Shown: positions 42,537 to 52,015 of the stretch, one piece after another | Layout: each line of letters begins with the position of its first letter | How positions within the stretch are numbered: the first letter of the stretch is position 1 | Source of the DNA: Acidaminobacter hydrogenoformans DSM 2784 | Lineage (GTDB): Bacteria; Bacillota; Clostridia; Peptostreptococcales; Acidaminobacteraceae | DNA length: 64,000 bases | Direction: 5' to 3' | Assembly (NCBI RefSeq): GCF_900103005.1 | Contig: NZ_FMWL01000007.1 | Span: forward strand, 97,487-161,486 | Program-made: the position numbers and the translations under genes | The notes under the pieces: model-generated | Told to the model about the DNA's origin: nothing | The model's input: the letters and a program-made list of their open reading frames with translations, nothing else | Database searches by the model: none

Positions 42537-44528
42537 ATGAATAGGAAGTTATTAATAATAATATTGATATATATGGCAATTAGTATCTTTCAAGCGAATG
42601 CTTATGCCGATAACCTACATAGTACTACACTAAAGATTGGAACTGATAATCATCAACCGCCATATTCATATGTAAATGACAATGGAACAATAAAAGGATT
42701 TTACTTGGATGTTATTCAAGCGATTGCGATAGATACCGGTATTGATATTGAAATTTCTCCTACACCATGGTATCAGATCATGGATGATTTATTAATTAGC
42801 GAGGAAATCGATGCAATTTTAGGAATAAATGCTGCGCAGTCAGGGCATGACTTAATTTTGACAAATCAGATTTTAATGAGTTCAGAGGCAATTTTCGTTC
42901 GCAATGACAATCGTTTTATTGTGAACCTTGAAGACTTGATCAATAATGACGTAGCAGTACAGAAGGAAAGTCCCACAGTTTCTTTTTTAGAAAAATATGT
43001 GGATTCAGAACACCTTGTACTAGTTGAAAATCAGCAGCAGGGAATACAAATGATCATGATGGGACAGGTTGACGCTTTTGTAGGAGATCGATTGACAGGT
43101 CTTTATACAATTCAAAAATGGAAACAGGAAAATTTTATTAAAATTGTTGGTGAACCAATTAATGAAACTAAGTACGCTATTGCTTTTCGAACAGGAAATG
43201 AAGAATATGTAAGCCTGTTTAATATGGGTTTGAAGGATATTGAGGAAAATGGTACCTACGAAAAAATTTACAAAAAATGGTTTGGTGATACATTACCGGC
43301 TAATTACAGATGGACAAAAAGTATCTTAACACTACTTGGTGTAATTATCGCTTTTGGTGCTGTTTTTCTCGCGATTACATTAAGGTGGAATTCTGCACTG
43401 AAGATTGAAGTGGAAAAACGCACAAAAGACCTGAACCAAGCAAATAACCAATTAGTTGAGCAGAAGAAAATATTAGAAGGAAATAATAAATTCAAAGAAG
43501 AAATTCTAGAAAGTATGCTATCAGGGATTTTGACATTGAACAAGGAAGGAATTGTCACTTTCTTAAATTCTAAGAGCGTTGAATTTGCTAATAATAACAA
43601 GGAAGAAATTGTTGGTAATTTAATAGAGAAGACAATTTTTAATGAGTTTTTCATTGGAATGGAACTTGAAAAAACACTAAAAGAAGGTCATTATTATCGT
43701 TCCATAGAAGCTAATATTGAACATGATGATCGTATTCGAGTTTATAATTGTAATTTGTATCCTTTGAAAAATTCTGAGAATACTGTAATGGGGGCGATAT
43801 TAAATTTCCGAGATATTACCGAAGAAAGAGAAATAAGAAAGGAGTTAATGAGAAAAGATAAGATGCAATCGTTAGGCTTAATGTTGGCGGGAATGGCACA
43901 TGAAATCAGAAATCCACTAATGTCAATTAAGACGTTGGTTGATTTATTACCGACTAAATTTGCCAATCAAAAATATCGTGAAAAGTTCATCTCCATAGTG
44001 CCTGAAGAAGTCGATAGATTGAATAATTTAATTTCTGATTTACTCGAATATACAAAACCTAGACAACCAAAGATGGTATATTTTAATTTAGAAAAGCTTA
44101 TAAACGGAATTGTACCAATGTTTTCTGATAAGATTAGCGAGAATAGCATTAAATTTAAAACTATGATCGATAAAAATTTGATGGTTTATGCTGATATGAA
44201 TCAACTTAAGCAAGTAATGATAAACTTAATTTTAAATTCAATTGAAGCTAGTGAAGTAGATGGTGAAATTAAGATATCCGCTTATGAAAATAATGAGCAA
44301 ATATTAATTGAAGTTAAAGATAATGGTAAAGGTATCTCGGCGAGAGACTTAGAATATATTTTTGAACCTTTTTATACGACAAAAATCAATGGTGTTGGTC
44401 TTGGGTTATTCACATGTTATCAGATTATTAAAGAGAATAATGGTGCGCTGTCCATTTCGAGCAAAGAAAATTTTGGCACAGTTGCGACCATTAAATTGAC
44501 TGGAAAAATTCTGACAACCATTGAATAA
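42537..44528 (+). CDS. Sensor histidine kinase with periplasmic binding-protein domain
   Basis: A 663-residue membrane kinase. A signal sequence (1-24) leads to a type 3 solute-binding domain outside the membrane (~33-250, GTDNHQPPYSYVNDNGTIKG), which should bind an amino-acid-like ligand. One membrane span lies at ~262-284, then a coiled coil, a PAS domain (~325-430), HisKA with phospho-acceptor His455 in MAHEIRNPLMS, and an ATPase domain with N-box NLILNSIEAS, DNGKGIS and GVGLGLF. GAGGAG precedes the ATG. The NtrC-type regulator follows by 24 bp, its clear partner. Confidence 0.94.
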   Translation: MNRKLLIIILIYMAISIFQANAYADNLHSTTLKIGTDNHQPPYSYVNDNGTIKGFYLDVIQAIAIDTGIDIEISPTPWYQIMDDLLISEEIDAILGINAAQSGHDLILTNQILMSSEAIFVRNDNRFIVNLEDLINNDVAVQKESPTVSFLEKYVDSEHLVLVENQQQGIQMIMMGQVDAFVGDRLTGLYTIQKWKQENFIKIVGEPINETKYAIAFRTGNEEYVSLFNMGLKDIEENGTYEKIYKKWFGDTLPANYRWTKSILTLLGVIIAFGAVFLAITLRWNSALKIEVEKRTKDLNQANNQLVEQKKILEGNNKFKEEILESMLSGILTLNKEGIVTFLNSKSVEFANNNKEEIVGNLIEKTIFNEFFIGMELEKTLKEGHYYRSIEANIEHDDRIRVYNCNLYPLKNSENTVMGAILNFRDITEEREIRKELMRKDKMQSLGLMLAGMAHEIRNPLMSIKTLVDLLPTKFANQKYREKFISIVPEEVDRLNNLISDLLEYTKPRQPKMVYFNLEKLINGIVPMFSDKISENSIKFKTMIDKNLMVYADMNQLKQVMINLILNSIEASEVDGEIKISAYENNEQILIEVKDNGKGISARDLEYIFEPFYTTKINGVGLGLFTCYQIIKENNGALSISSKENFGTVATIKLTGKILTTIE

Positions 44529-44552
44529 TTTATCAGCCTGGAGGTGTTCATA

Positions 44553-45911
44553 TTGAATAAATTGATGATTATAGATGATGAAGAAAACATCTTAACGTCT
44601 TTAGAATTTGCATTAGAAGATTATTATGAGGTCTATACATGTCCAGATCCAATTAAGGGACTGGAAATGATCTCTCAAAATGACATTGAAATTGTTCTGT
44701 TAGATCTTCGAATAGGTGAATATAATGGAATTTCGGTTCTGGAAAAGATTAAGTCAAAATACCCTGAAGTTGCAGTAATTATTTTAACATCATTTGGGAG
44801 TATAAAATCATCTGTAGATGCTATTCGCGCAGGTGCCTTTTACTATTTAACAAAACCAGTCGATATTGAAGAGCTTAAATTGCTTCTTGAAAAAGTCGTA
44901 GATTATCAACAGTTAAACCAAAAGATTGTACATCTGAATGATCAACTGTACGAAAAATTTAGTTTTGCAGGGATAATTGGTTGTTCTGAAGCTATTCGGA
45001 ATGTTTTTTCAATAATTGATAAAGTTAAAGATATAGATACTAACGTATTGTTAAGTGGTGAAAGTGGAACGGGAAAGGAACTTATTGCTAAGGCTATTCA
45101 TTACCAAGGTATTAGAAAAGGTGAACGATTTGAAGCAATTAATTGTGCGGCAATCCCTGGTCAATTATTGGAAAGTGAGTTGTTTGGATTTGAAAAAGGC
45201 GCATTTACAGGAGCAATGAAGAGCAAATTGGGAAAGTTGTCAATTGCTAATCGTGGGACAATATTTCTTGATGAAATTGGTGAAATGGATTTAGCTATGC
45301 AATCAAAACTTCTTAGGGTGTTGCAGGAGAAGGAAATTACACCTCTTGGCTCGAACACTCCCCAAAAAGTTGATATTAGGGTTATTGCAGCAACAAACAG
45401 GCAGCTCCTTAATGAGGTTAGCGAAGGGCGATTTAGAGAAGACTTATATTATAGGCTTAATGTCATTTCAATTGAAATTCCTCCATTGAGGAAGAGAAAA
45501 GAGGATATTCCACTTCTTGTTGAATATTTTATTCAGAAATACAATAATAAAATGTGCAAATCAATTGAAGGAATCGATTCTGAGGCGCTTCAATTAATTG
45601 AGTCTTACAAATTTCCCGGTAATGTTAGAGAATTGGAGAACGTTGTTCAGAGGGCAATTGCTCTTACCGAAAGCAATAAACTACGCGTGATAGATTTTCC
45701 AAGATTGGATCAAATTAATTTGGATGAAGATGATAAAACTTTTAATATTCGTATCGGAGACAATTTGAAATCTCTCGAAAGAGAAATCATATTAAAAACT
45801 TTGGAGGTTTATCAGAACAACCGTCAAAAAGCTGCTAAAGTCCTTGGAATAACAGTAAGAACTTTGAGAAATAAATTGAATGAATATCGTGAAGATGGCC
45901 ATAATATATAG
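44553..45911 (+). CDS. NtrC-family response regulator, sigma-54 activator
   Basis: A 452-residue regulator: receiver domain (1-120) with acidic pocket IIDDEEN and phospho-acceptor Asp51 (VLLDLRIGEY), AAA+ domain with Walker A GESGTGKE at ~169 and GAFTGA at ~216, and Fis-type helix-turn-helix at the end (AAKVLGITVRTLRNKLNEY). The start is TTG at 44553, eight bases after GGAGG; GTG at 44544 overlaps that site. A sigma-54 promoter stands at 47656 before the opine dehydrogenase gene and is its likely target. Confidence 0.94.
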   Translation: MNKLMIIDDEENILTSLEFALEDYYEVYTCPDPIKGLEMISQNDIEIVLLDLRIGEYNGISVLEKIKSKYPEVAVIILTSFGSIKSSVDAIRAGAFYYLTKPVDIEELKLLLEKVVDYQQLNQKIVHLNDQLYEKFSFAGIIGCSEAIRNVFSIIDKVKDIDTNVLLSGESGTGKELIAKAIHYQGIRKGERFEAINCAAIPGQLLESELFGFEKGAFTGAMKSKLGKLSIANRGTIFLDEIGEMDLAMQSKLLRVLQEKEITPLGSNTPQKVDIRVIAATNRQLLNEVSEGRFREDLYYRLNVISIEIPPLRKRKEDIPLLVEYFIQKYNNKMCKSIEGIDSEALQLIESYKFPGNVRELENVVQRAIALTESNKLRVIDFPRLDQINLDEDDKTFNIRIGDNLKSLEREIILKTLEVYQNNRQKAAKVLGITVRTLRNKLNEYREDGHNI

Positions 45912-45926
45912 TTTCGGAGGATTATT

Positions 45927-46931
45927 ATGAACTTGAAATGCCTATTGTCTTGTTTTCTAATAATTTTTATTTTCTTATCTGGCTGTAGCATAGATGATAT
46001 TTCAAAATATCCTCAGGTAGATATGGAATCGCATACTGGAGTGAAGAAAGTAACTATTGCGACAGGTGGCGTTTCAGGAACCTATTTTTCGATTGGTTCA
46101 GGTATATCAGCAATAATGACAAAATATGTAGATAATTTAGATGCGATTGCGGAGTCTACGGGTGCTTCAGTAGCCAATAGTAAGTTGTTGAGGGATGGGT
46201 TTGTTGACTTTATGCTAGCTTCGGCAAGTACAATCGATTCTGCATATTATGGGAAAGATGTATTTGAAGGGAACCCAGCGAAAAACATAGTTGGAATCGC
46301 ATCATTATATCCAGAGGTTTTTCAGTTTATTGTTTTGAAATCATCGAATATGAGGAGTGTTAGTGACCTTGTTGGAAAACGTGTAGTAGTTGGATCTGTT
46401 GACAGTGGAACTGAAAGAATTTCAAAAATTATTCTCAGCGCGCATGGAATTTCATATAATGATATTGATGAGCAATTTCTTGGATTTAGCGAGGCAGTAG
46501 ATGCACTAAAAGATGGTAAAACAGATTGTATCATTGTCGCCTCAGGACTTCCAACATCAGCAGTTGTGGATATTTCAGCAGTTGTAGAGATTGCACTACT
46601 TGATGTTGATAAGTTGATGGTAAGTGAGGTTTTGCCTATGTATCCATTTCTTAAGTTTGAAACAATTGAGGAAGGAATATATAGCAGTGTCAATAGGGAC
46701 ACGCTCTCGATATCGACACCAGCATTATTAGCAACTTCAATCACAATGGAAGAAGATATTGTTTACAATATCACAAAGGCGATTTTTGAACATGTCGATG
46801 AACTTGAAAGTATTCATTCGCAGGCAAAGAATATACGACTTAATACTGCAATCAGTGCTATGCCTGTACCGCTGCATCCTGGCGCAGAAAGATATTATCG
46901 AGAAGTTGGAATTTTGGATACACCAGATTAG
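45927..46931 (+). CDS. TAXI-family TRAP solute-binding lipoprotein (paralogue 1)
   Basis: A 334-residue lipoprotein with lipobox LSGC (Cys20). The TAXI fold is shown by VTIATGGVSGTYFSIGSGIS at ~49-68 and by YPEVFQFIVL and GSVDSGTERISK. It is clearly related along its length to the second TAXI protein at 48892. It is encoded directly after the response regulator and before DUF1850, with no permease of its own, so it may serve the downstream permease or help sensing. CGGAGG precedes the ATG. Confidence 0.9.
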   Translation: MNLKCLLSCFLIIFIFLSGCSIDDISKYPQVDMESHTGVKKVTIATGGVSGTYFSIGSGISAIMTKYVDNLDAIAESTGASVANSKLLRDGFVDFMLASASTIDSAYYGKDVFEGNPAKNIVGIASLYPEVFQFIVLKSSNMRSVSDLVGKRVVVGSVDSGTERISKIILSAHGISYNDIDEQFLGFSEAVDALKDGKTDCIIVASGLPTSAVVDISAVVEIALLDVDKLMVSEVLPMYPFLKFETIEEGIYSSVNRDTLSISTPALLATSITMEEDIVYNITKAIFEHVDELESIHSQAKNIRLNTAISAMPVPLHPGAERYYREVGILDTPD

Positions 46932-46933
46932 GG

Positions 46934-47437
46934 GTGAATTTAATAAATTTTCGAAAGATGATTATAGCTATTATATTATTGTTAATTTGTTTGAGCTTAT
47001 GGCCGGTTATAGTACTTGTGATTTACAACGATTCAGCTGATGATTTGCTTTACTTTCAAAGAATAGAAACACCATACATTTTCAAGACGGAGATCATCCA
47101 TTCAGTTCATTTAACAAAAGTTTATGAGACATTTGAAATCAACTCAAATGGAATAATTAGTGTTGTTAATACATCATTCTACGATATTGGATGGGGAAGT
47201 CCTGGAATGGATGGAGAGATAATCCATCAAACTGATAATGTTTTATACATCAACGAAATTGATAAGGAGATCAATTTCATTCCGTTGAGAGTAAGTTATT
47301 TTACACAACCCAAGTTGATATTAAACAATGAACACGAAATTCCGATATATAAATACGTTCGCGATAATGATAGGGTTGATATATTTTCTTTGAAGATGAA
47401 ATTCGTAGAGTATTTGTATAGGTTGATATTAAAATAA
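46934..47437 (+). CDS. DUF1850 protein
   Basis: A 167-residue protein with one N-terminal membrane span (~9-29) and a small outer beta domain. FKTEIIHSVHLTKVYETFEI matches the DUF1850 core (HSV...E.F), a family often found beside TAXI-TRAP transporters. The start is uncertain: GTG at 46934 abuts the previous stop region, and ATG at 46958 has a poor ribosome site. A terminator follows. Function unknown; a periplasmic partner of the TAXI system is inferred from context. Confidence 0.78.
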   Translation: MNLINFRKMIIAIILLLICLSLWPVIVLVIYNDSADDLLYFQRIETPYIFKTEIIHSVHLTKVYETFEINSNGIISVVNTSFYDIGWGSPGMDGEIIHQTDNVLYINEIDKEINFIPLRVSYFTQPKLILNNEHEIPIYKYVRDNDRVDIFSLKMKFVEYLYRLILK

Positions 47438-47449
47438 TCAAAAATATAG

Positions 47450-47489
47450 AAAAAGCCGAAGATTATATTTTAATCATCGGTTTTTTTTT
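47450..47489 (+). terminator. Rho-independent terminator
   Basis: AAAAAGCCGAAGATTA pairs with TAATCATCGG and is followed by nine T. It separates the regulatory operon from the catabolic operon. Confidence 0.88.
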
Positions 47490-47588
47490 ATGGATGGAAA
47501 AACTTTCGTAAGAAAGGGGAAGATATTTCCCAGGTAAAAAATGTTAGGAAAAAATAACTTCCGCCTATGAGAAAATCATTCCGGTTTT

Positions 47589-47616
47589 TGTGTGAAAATC
47601 TGCATTATTTACACAT
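47589..47616. promoter_or_regulatory. Putative response-regulator binding site
   Basis: TGTGTGAAA and TTTACACA form an imperfect inverted repeat about 50-65 bp before the sigma-54 promoter. It is the only dyad in this gap and is a candidate enhancer site for the NtrC-type regulator. Confidence 0.45.
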
Positions 47617-47655
47617 AAATCAATCAAATAAAATATAGTTTAAATCAGATGAAAT

Positions 47656-47671
47656 TGGCACAAAATTTGCA
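47656..47671 (+). promoter_or_regulatory. Sigma-54 promoter of the opine/TAXI operon
   Basis: TGGCACA, four bases, TTGCA: an exact RpoN match. It lies about 85 bp before the dehydrogenase start. Confidence 0.88.
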
Positions 47672-47756
47672 AAATAATATGGCATCTAGATAGAAACCGT
47701 TGCTAAAGTAAGCAAATGAACAATCTAGAAAAATGAAATGGGATGGGGTGATTAGT

Positions 47757-48833
47757 TTGAAAGTGGCTATTATTGGGGCAGGAAACGGTGGTGTTTCAAT
47801 GGGGGCATACATGGCTCTTCGTGGGGCACAGGTAAATCTCTATGATAAATTTGAGAGCGCTGTCGAATCGATTAAAGAGAGGGGCGGTATTGATTTAAAA
47901 GGAATTTCGTTGGAAGGATATGCAAAATTTGAGGTTGTTTCTACATCAATTGGTGAAGTCATTAAAGACTGCTCATTAATCATGGTAGTGACACCGGCGT
48001 TTGCACATTTAAGTCTTGCTAAAGAATGCGCCGAATTCATAGAGGATGGTCAGGTAATAGTATTGCATCCTGGAAGGACCGGTGGAGCATTAGAGTTTTA
48101 TAATGCGGTTAAGCAAATTAATCCAGAAGTAAATTTCGTCATCGCTGAGGCACAAACTTTAATATATGCATGTAGACGAACGGGACCTACAGAAGCCAGA
48201 ATCATGGGCATAAAAAACAAAGTTTCCGTAGCTGCTATACCCGGTAAGGATACAGAGAAAGCTGTAAAATATTTGAATGAATATTACCCACAATTTGTAC
48301 CAGCAAAAAGCATTATTGAAACCAGTTTAATGAACATAGGTGCAATTTTTCATCCGTTACCAACATTGCTTAACATTGCAAGGATAGAGGCGAGTGAGGA
48401 TTTTGAGTATTACCATGAAGGTATATCAAAATCGGTATCAATGATAATGACTGAAATGGATAAAGAACGGCAACTTGTTGCGAAAGCCTTTGGTGTAGAA
48501 ACAGTTTCAGCAGTTGAATGGATGAAGATGGTCTATGATACAGATTGTGAAAACCTATATGATTGCATTCAGGCTAATAAAGCATATACAGGTATTTCAG
48601 CTCCTAAATCTGCGGATACCCGATACTTATCAGAAGATGTACCAATGAGTCTAACACCGATCTCAGAGCTTGGACGTCTATCAGGTGTTAGCACGCCATA
48701 TATTGATATGGTTATTGAAATGGTGTCAATTATCCATAAAATTGATTACCGGAAGAATGGAAGAACGCTTGAAAGACTCGGAATTGAAGGATTAACACCA
48801 GCTGAAGTTATTGCTTTTGTTGATCATCCCTAA
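47757..48833 (+). CDS. NAD/NADP octopine/nopaline (opine) dehydrogenase family
   Basis: A 358-residue dehydrogenase. The Rossmann motif GAGNGGVSMGAYMALRGAQV opens the protein, and the C-terminal half matches the opine dehydrogenase fold (IFHPLPTLLNIARIE, with the family histidine). Such enzymes join or split an amino acid and a keto acid; in a catabolic operon the splitting direction is likely. The TTG at 47757 has GGGGTG seven bases upstream and starts directly with the Rossmann strand; an ATG at 47733 has no ribosome site. First gene of the sigma-54 operon. Confidence 0.88.
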   Translation: MKVAIIGAGNGGVSMGAYMALRGAQVNLYDKFESAVESIKERGGIDLKGISLEGYAKFEVVSTSIGEVIKDCSLIMVVTPAFAHLSLAKECAEFIEDGQVIVLHPGRTGGALEFYNAVKQINPEVNFVIAEAQTLIYACRRTGPTEARIMGIKNKVSVAAIPGKDTEKAVKYLNEYYPQFVPAKSIIETSLMNIGAIFHPLPTLLNIARIEASEDFEYYHEGISKSVSMIMTEMDKERQLVAKAFGVETVSAVEWMKMVYDTDCENLYDCIQANKAYTGISAPKSADTRYLSEDVPMSLTPISELGRLSGVSTPYIDMVIEMVSIIHKIDYRKNGRTLERLGIEGLTPAEVIAFVDHP

Positions 48834-48891
48834 TATGTTTCAGAAGAATATATACTTAAAAATTTTGTGATAAATACGAGGAGGAAAGATT

Positions 48892-49878
48892 ATGAAAAAA
48901 AAATTGGTTGCGCTTATTCTATCAACCTTTATGGTTCTATCATTAGTTGGATGTTCAAATCCTACACAACAAGAGGTATCTCAAACACCGAGCAAAACAG
49001 TTGAGAGATTCTCCTTAGCAACAGGTGGTACTGGAGGAACTTATTATCCAATCGGTTCTGGTATTGCCGCAACGGTCACAAAATATGCTGCAAATATTGA
49101 GATGAATGCGGAAGCAACAGGTGGTTCAGTAGCTAACATACAAATGGCTCAGGATAAAGGCGTAGATTTTCTACTGTCATCTGCAAGCACTGCATTTGCA
49201 GGATTTGATGGTCAAGATCCATTTGAAAAGCCCGTTGATACGCTTAGGGGCATTACAGCTCTTTACCCTGAGACATTTCAGTTTGTTGTATTGGACAATT
49301 CTGGTATAAAAACTATCAGTGATCTTAAAGGAAAAAAAGTCGCTGTAGGTGCACCTGGTAGTGGTACCGAAAGATCAGCAAAGAGAATCCTTGAATATCA
49401 TGGTTTGACATACGACGACATTGAAGTTCAGTATCTTGGATTTGGTGAAGCAGTTACATCACTAAAAGATAGACTTACTGATTGTGCGATTGTAGGGTCT
49501 GGAATTCCAACTTCATCAGTTGTTGATGCTGCAGCTACGCTTGAAATTGATTTGCTGGATATTGATCCGAATGTTGTTGATAAACTTGTTAAAGATAATC
49601 CATATTATACTGTTGATATGATTCCAGCTGGTGTCTATAAAGGTGTGGAAAAGGATGTAGTAGCAATTGCAACCCCTGCTTTATTAATTGTTAGAGATGA
49701 AGTGAGTAATGAAGCAGTATATGAAACAGTCAAAGCAATTTACGAAAATATTGAAGAAATTCGAAGCGTACACACACAGGGAAATAGTATCAAGCTCGAA
49801 AATGCACTTAATGGTATGTCGGTCCCACTACATCCTGGTGCGGAAATTTATTATAAAGAGGTTGGCATTATTAAATAG
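48892..49878 (+). CDS. TAXI-family TRAP solute-binding lipoprotein (paralogue 2)
   Basis: A 328-residue lipoprotein with lipobox LVGC (Cys21). TAXI hallmarks are SLATGGTGGTYYPIGSGIA, TALYPETFQFVVL, GAPGSGTERSAKRIL and VPLHPGAEIYYKE. It should bind the imported solute outside the cell and hand it to the fused permease encoded next. GAGGAGG precedes the ATG. It is near-colinear with the TAXI protein at 45927. Confidence 0.93.
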   Translation: MKKKLVALILSTFMVLSLVGCSNPTQQEVSQTPSKTVERFSLATGGTGGTYYPIGSGIAATVTKYAANIEMNAEATGGSVANIQMAQDKGVDFLLSSASTAFAGFDGQDPFEKPVDTLRGITALYPETFQFVVLDNSGIKTISDLKGKKVAVGAPGSGTERSAKRILEYHGLTYDDIEVQYLGFGEAVTSLKDRLTDCAIVGSGIPTSSVVDAAATLEIDLLDIDPNVVDKLVKDNPYYTVDMIPAGVYKGVEKDVVAIATPALLIVRDEVSNEAVYETVKAIYENIEEIRSVHTQGNSIKLENALNGMSVPLHPGAEIYYKEVGIIK

Positions 49879-50077
49879 TATAAAATTCGACCCTTTGCGT
49901 ATGGCTGATATCATAAGATGATCCAATGCTGAGTTCAGTAATTATGTAAAGCTGCAAAAAGTACGGCGGCAGCTATAGTGGTATTGCCCTTGGTATTATT
50001 ATGGCTGCTGCCCTATTGTGTTTTGGAAATAAATGTATATTTCAAAAACATATTTATTGTGAAAGGAGGTTTTTTAA
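49879..50077 (+). other. Intercistronic stretch with GC-rich dyad
   Basis: Between the binding protein and permease genes, CGGCAGC (49972) and GCTGCTGCC (50006-50014) could pair over a ~35-base loop. A hairpin here could protect the upstream message and lower permease expression relative to the binding protein. No coding sequence is visible. Confidence 0.4.
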
Positions 50078-52015
50078 ATGAATAAAAAAAGTGATGATTT
50101 GGAACAACAATCTGACGTTTCAAACCTCAAGGAAAAATCTGATGCTAAAAGAAATCTTACAGGTTGGGTTGCGAGAATATGCAGTGTAATTGCTATTGCT
50201 ATGTCTCTGTATCATTTATACTCATCTGGAATTAGTATGCTTAGTTCTATCCAACACAAAGCAATTCACGTTGCATTTGCTATGGTGCTGACTTTCTTCA
50301 TTTATCCGGCTGGTAAGAAAAATGAACATAAGGTACCGTGGTATGATTTTATTATTATTGGCATCGCGATATTTACTGGTTCTTATCTTGTAATTAACTA
50401 CCTAGATATTGTTGCGATGGCGGGTAAACCTTCCAATATGTCCTTGGTATTGGGTGGAATTACCATTTTGATGATTCTTGAAGCGACAAGAAGGACAATG
50501 GGCTGGCCGCTTGTCATAGTGGCAGTAGTCGCTCTATTGTATGCTGGTTACGGCCATTTAATTCCTGGTGCATTGGGTCATAGGGAGTATACTTGGGCGC
50601 GAATTATTGAACATATGTTTTTGACTGGTGAAGGAATATACGGTGTTGCAATTTATGTCACATCAACATATGTATTCATTTTCATATTAATGGGGGCATT
50701 ACTTGGTGAAACCGGTGGAGCTCAATCATTTATTGATATGGCATTTTCAATGACCGGAAAATATCGAGGGGGCCCTGCAAAAGCAGCAGTTGTAGGAAGC
50801 GGTTTAATGGGTACAATTTCTGGAAGCTCTTTTGCAAATGTAGCAGGTACTGGCACTTTCACAATACCTCTTATGAAAAGCATTGGGTATAAGCCAGAAT
50901 TCGCTGGTGGTGTTGAAGCGGCTGCGTCATCAGGCGGACAAATTATGCCTCCAATCATGGGTGCGGCTGCTTTTATCATGGCTGAAATGACAGGTACGCC
51001 ATATGGGAAATTGATATATCATGCCATGATTCCGGCAGTACTATATTATATTTCTGTTTTCTTGATGGTAGACCTTAGAGCAGCTAAGCTGAATCTAAGA
51101 GGACTGACAAAGGCAGAGCTACCGGTGATAAGAGATATTCTAAGACGTGGCGGTTTACTCCTTCTTGCGCCTTTGAGTATTTTTGTAATGCTCATTATTG
51201 GCTACTCACCAATCAAGGCATCTTTCTCAGCTGTTGTCATTGTATTTATTGTGAGTATGTTGCGAAAAGAGACACGTTTATCTTGGAAAGGTTGGGCTAT
51301 CGCACTTGAGAAAGGAGCATATGGTTCGCTCGGTGTAATTGCAGCATGTGGTGTTGCTGGTCTTATAGTTGGTAGCGTAACACTAACAGGATTGGGGTTG
51401 AAATTTGCAGATTTAATTGTAACTATGTCTGCAGGAAATCTTTATCTTGCATTGTTCTTGACTATGATTGCTGCAATTATAATGGGTATGGGGATGCCAA
51501 CTACTGCTCTATATATCATTTTAGGATCAATGGTTGCACCTGCCTTAATTAAGCTAAATGTCCCTGTCATAGCAGCCCACTTGTTTATATTCTATTATGG
51601 TTGTATGGCTTCTGTCACGCCTCCTGTTGCTCTGAGTTCTTATCTCGCTGCAGCAATAGCTAAAGCTGATGCAACCAAGACTGCTATAAATGGATTGAAG
51701 CTTGCTTCAGCTGCGTTTATTCTTCCATTTATATTTGCTATATCACCCGAACTATTGTTAATTGACACAACACCAATTAATGCCATATTTATTTTCATCA
51801 CTGCTCTAATCGGAATTTTTGGAATGGCTTCAGCTTTGGAAGGCTATATTTTTGTTCGAATTAATATGTCTACGCGACTGGTCCTCGCAGCCTTGTCAAT
51901 ATGTTTATTACTCCCTGGGTATTGGACTGATATATTTGGGATGATCGGAATTGCTAGCATATCGATTTATGAATTCAGAAAGGCTCGAATGAGACCAGTA
52001 ATGGATGGTGAGTAG
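50078..52015 (+). CDS. TAXI-TRAP fused permease (4TM/12TM)
   Basis: A 645-residue membrane protein fusing the small and large TRAP permease parts. About four N-terminal spans precede a DctM-like domain with GSGLMGTISGSSFANVAGTG (~247-266) and GGQIMPPIMGAAAFIMAE. A short charged N-terminal tail is present. AAAGGAGG precedes the ATG. Such fused permeases work with TAXI binding proteins, here the adjacent one. It overlaps the next gene by 11 bases. Confidence 0.94.
   Translation: MNKKSDDLEQQSDVSNLKEKSDAKRNLTGWVARICSVIAIAMSLYHLYSSGISMLSSIQHKAIHVAFAMVLTFFIYPAGKKNEHKVPWYDFIIIGIAIFTGSYLVINYLDIVAMAGKPSNMSLVLGGITILMILEATRRTMGWPLVIVAVVALLYAGYGHLIPGALGHREYTWARIIEHMFLTGEGIYGVAIYVTSTYVFIFILMGALLGETGGAQSFIDMAFSMTGKYRGGPAKAAVVGSGLMGTISGSSFANVAGTGTFTIPLMKSIGYKPEFAGGVEAAASSGGQIMPPIMGAAAFIMAEMTGTPYGKLIYHAMIPAVLYYISVFLMVDLRAAKLNLRGLTKAELPVIRDILRRGGLLLLAPLSIFVMLIIGYSPIKASFSAVVIVFIVSMLRKETRLSWKGWAIALEKGAYGSLGVIAACGVAGLIVGSVTLTGLGLKFADLIVTMSAGNLYLALFLTMIAAIIMGMGMPTTALYIILGSMVAPALIKLNVPVIAAHLFIFYYGCMASVTPPVALSSYLAAAIAKADATKTAINGLKLASAAFILPFIFAISPELLLIDTTPINAIFIFITALIGIFGMASALEGYIFVRINMSTRLVLAALSICLLLPGYWTDIFGMIGIASISIYEFRKARMRPVMDGE

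Noticed and set aside
49879..50077. Possible small gene between the TAXI protein and permease
   Set aside because: Several stops in each frame and no ribosome site; only a dyad is visible.
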